Positions 61,198 through 64,000 of a DNA stretch of 64,000 bases are shown piece by piece. A program made the position numbers and the translations under genes. Position 1 is the first letter of the stretch; each line of letters opens with the position of its first letter. The stretch is from assembly GCF_030052815.1 (NCBI RefSeq), contig NC_079501.1, positions 84,701,849-84,765,848 on the forward strand. Direction: 5' to 3'. The stretch comes from Hevea brasiliensis. Lineage: Eukaryota > Streptophyta > Magnoliopsida > Malpighiales > Euphorbiaceae. The notes beneath the pieces are model-generated. The model did no database searches. It was given only the letters and a program-made list of their open reading frames with translations, and was not told where the DNA came from.

Positions 61198-62505
61198 GGA
61201 GCATCTTGATCCTCTCTAGCTTTCATTGCATATGCTCTGGCTAAGGCTCTATTTTCTTGGGTCTGTTAACTGTCGCTAATACCCCTCTTTGACTAGTCCC
61301 AGCTGGTTCTACTCTGCTTGGCTTCCTGCCTCTCTGACTACCAGGTGTGGATGCGTGTGTCTGATTCCATGGTGCATTAGTACCCTTCAACTGAGGACAA
61401 TCCTTCTTGAAATGATCAGTGGCCCCACATTTGAAACAGGCCCCCGTCATTTTCCTATAAGTGCCTGGGTAAGAACAGCCACAATGCTCACACTATACTA
61501 ATGTTGGTCTCCTGAAGGAAGCAGCTAGTGAACTAGCAGTGGAATCCTATTGTTATGGGCCACGCTTAATTGGGGTCCCCTGCCTAGTACTGTGAGCTAC
61601 TGTTTGACTCTGAGGTCCCCTCATCTTCTTATTACTTGAGGAGATGTTGCTAGGTTGTCCCCTCTTTTGATCTTTATTCTTTTTGCTTTATACCAATCTA
61701 GAGAAGTCGTCTATCTGCATCCCAGTGAGCAAGAGTCTGAGATAATCATTCAAGCCATCCTCAAACCTCCTACATCTGATCTCCTTAGTGGCAACTATCT
61801 CTCTAGCATATCTACTGAGTCTGATAATTTCTCTCTCATACTCAGTGACTGATAATTGTCCTGCCTCAACTGAATAAGCTCCCTCCTCTTATTTTCCAAA
61901 TACTATCGATTAATGTATTTCTTTCTGAATTCAGTCAAGAAAAGATCCCAGGTAATGTCCCATGGAGGCTGCGCCTTCTCTGCATGATCAATCACTGTCA
62001 ACCACCACTGGTATGCCTCTTCTTGTAACAGAGATACTGCACACTCTAAACTCTGATCTGGTGTGTAGTGGAGCTGATGTAGAACCCTTTCTGTCCTTTC
62101 TAACTAGAATTCAGCAGTGGAGGGATCATTATCCTTCTTGCCATAGAAATCTACTATCCCATACTTCCTGAGTTTATCTAGATGACTTCTCTGTGGAGCC
62201 TGTGGTATAGCCCCTATCATGTGTCTGAAGAAGTTGGTCATTTATTGAAATAAAGCATTTTGGCCTTAATTAGATGGGCCAGTCGAGGCTTGTGGAGGAA
62301 CATTTTATGGGTTTCTATTGCCTATACTGATGGGGCTGTTACTTTCTGCAGCCTCATCTGTGGCTCATTGTGAGGCAGGATCATACCTAATCCCTACAAT
62401 AAACAAGAGAGTAGATCTGCATCAGATTCGCACAAATCCTATTTATTATACCCTATGTGACTTATTAACATTTCCTTTATCTAGTTCCAGAATTATCTAA
62501 ACCTA
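61198..62505 (-). pseudogene. Element D gag (broken)
   Basis: Minus strand. The C-terminal part has a CCHC knuckle C-F-K-C-G-A-T-D-H-F-K-K-D-C (about 61440-61397) and a basic, proline/glycine-rich tail. Its last residues join in phase to the protease segment that resumes at 50593 once element E is set aside. The N-terminal part (to about 62400) carries multiple stops and no continuous frame. Gag would package the RNA. Confidence 0.8.
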
Positions 62506-62518
62506 GGCTCTAATACCA
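62506..62518 (-). other. Primer binding site, element D
   Basis: On the minus strand it reads TGGTATTAGAGCC, one base from the initiator tRNA-Met complement, five bases from the LTR end at 62524. It fixes the orientation of element D. Confidence 0.88.
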
Positions 62519-62523
62519 AAAAT

Positions 62524-64000
62524 TGTAACAACCCCCGATCCAGTAGCATAACAGCTGAACCAGGAGTGTTACCTCTAATTTCACAACCTATGATAAGGAT
62601 TATATTTTAATTTCATATGAACTTTTCACACTTATCACATAAAAATTGTACCTTAATGTGATTCAAGCAAAATACAAACTTTATATAACATGTCATTTAC
62701 TTAGATACATCCTTATCATCAAATATTTATTTATACAACCTATACAACTTATATTAGTTATACAACTTATACAAAAGAATCATTTACAAGTGAAGAAAGC
62801 CAACCCTAATTAAATTCTTGACAAAATACTGCTCCTCTGATACAGACTTTAAGGATCTACTCTCTATGAACCCTCGGCTTCAGTATCTGCATGAGGTAAA
62901 AACCCATCGTGTTAAGCACATAGCTTAGTGGTACATGTCTAGCTTAAGACGATTAATTAATAGTCATCTGTAACTACACATACTATAAGCATTTAACAAC
63001 TAATTAAAATAATTTCAAGCAACAATTCATAATAATTTTTATAAAGATAAATAAAACATTTCATTGTTAACTCTTTAATTGAATTTCACTAATCTTGCTC
63101 GTGAAATGTGCATATGGTAACAAGTTATCTATTAACAAAAGTTCAATCCAGTTTATAAACACAAGAGCAACTCATTTGACTTGAAAGCTTGTCATTTTAT
63201 TATTTCTATTTAATGGACCAATTCCTCCCTGGTATAACTTTCCTTATTTCGGATATTGGAATTTTAATGTGACACCTTCTTTCAGATGTCGTCTTATATT
63301 TTCTCTTTTCCACTACAATACCTTCTTATGAATGTTGTCTTTCGTGTCCTTTTCACTATAGCAATACCTTCTTTCAGGTGTTGTCTTACGTGCCTTTTTA
63401 GAATCAATACGTGTATTGCGACACCGTCTTTCAGATGCCATCTTTACATGCTCATAGATATAGATTTATTTCAGTTTTCAGATCTGCTAGCTTATCCCCC
63501 TATTTGGCATGCCAAAGTATCTAATTTCTATCTTCAATCTAGGTAGAATCTTGGGCCTCAATAGTCTTATAACATGATATTAGGCAATTCAAACATTCTT
63601 ACATCCATAAAGGTTTGACACTCATCATATTCACATTATTTGTCATTATCATATACTTGTTTACATATTCATAATAAGGAAGGATTGACATTCATCATTT
63701 TAACACCAATTGGCATCATCATATAATCAATTTCAGATTCAAAATAAGGACATAACCATTTTCACATTGCATTTTTAATCAATCATGTTAATTTCCCATA
63801 AGGCAAATTCCCAAACTCATTTTGCAATCATAATTAGACCTAGAGAAAGACATTTTTAAGACTAGTTCCCTTCATAAAAAAAATGTCAATTTATGTCTTA
63901 AATTTCATTAAAATTAATTTGATCCAATTTAGACTTGTAAAAATTCATTTATACCCCTTTATGTGCAAACTATTCAAGGAGGCAAATTACCATTTCAGGG
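62524..64000 (-). mobile_element. Element D 5' LTR (3' portion; runs off the window)
   Basis: Minus-strand LTR ending at 62524 with ...GGGGTTGTTACA. It matches 24348-25840 closely, with scattered substitutions and small indels. About half of the expected 3.1-kb LTR is in the window. It includes the four hairpin repeats (about 63268-63445). Confidence 0.92.

Noticed and set aside
1..64000. CRISPR arrays, operons, prokaryotic regulatory sites
   Set aside because: The window is plant nuclear repeat DNA; the tandem repeats present have no CRISPR spacing or associated genes.

Overview
This window is repeat-dominated plant nuclear DNA, probably from a eudicot. It is AT-rich and packed with LTR retrotransposons of the Ty1-copia and Ty3-gypsy (chromodomain-bearing, Tekay/Del-like) types. 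Primer binding sites match plant initiator tRNA-Met, and there are LTRs carrying 5S rRNA-like sequence (Cassandra/TRIM type). I found no convincing host protein-coding gene. I cannot name the species.

Layout, left part (1-24347). Bases 1-3561 hold the 3' end of a copia element (RNase H remnant plus 3' LTR), with an inverted partial copy of the same LTR in front of it, giving a head-to-head arrangement. A LINE reverse transcriptase fragment on the minus strand (3562-3812, continuing weakly after 5709) is split by a solo copia LTR (3813-5704, perfect TGCTT target duplication). A 765-bp TRIM with 5S-like LTRs sits at 7034-7798 and a solo LTR at 8162-9600. A full-length but heavily decayed copia element spans 11588-23217, with a second solo copia LTR (16546-18627) nested in it.

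Layout, right part (24348-64000). This whole stretch is one nested stack. The host is a minus-strand Ty3-gypsy element, here called D: 3' LTR 24348-31464, pol end 31512-31604, pol body 47343-50593, gag 61198-62505, 5' LTR from 62524 past the window edge. Three insertions split it, each with an exact 5-bp target duplication: a minus-strand solo LTR G inside D's 3' LTR (26478-30463, CTTTA); a plus-strand solo LTR F in pol (31605-47337, TTAAC); and a plus-strand element E between gag and protease (50594-61192, CATCA). F is itself split by a plus-strand unit H (31879-43835, GTGGT), which is a Ty3-gypsy element whose right end is a Cassandra-like LTR. The D reading frame runs on across the F and E insertions when they are ignored, which supports the reconstruction.

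Activity. Element E has two nearly identical 4-kb LTRs but no recognisable reverse transcriptase, RNase H or integrase, so it looks like a recently moved non-autonomous element. Unit H has recognisable gag, protease, RT, RNase H, integrase and chromodomain-like parts but several stops and frameshifts. The most interesting signals lie in the long LTRs: several RNA-like hairpins are kept, with compensatory base changes, across LTR families that otherwise differ greatly. The other notable item is the Ty3/Cassandra chimera.
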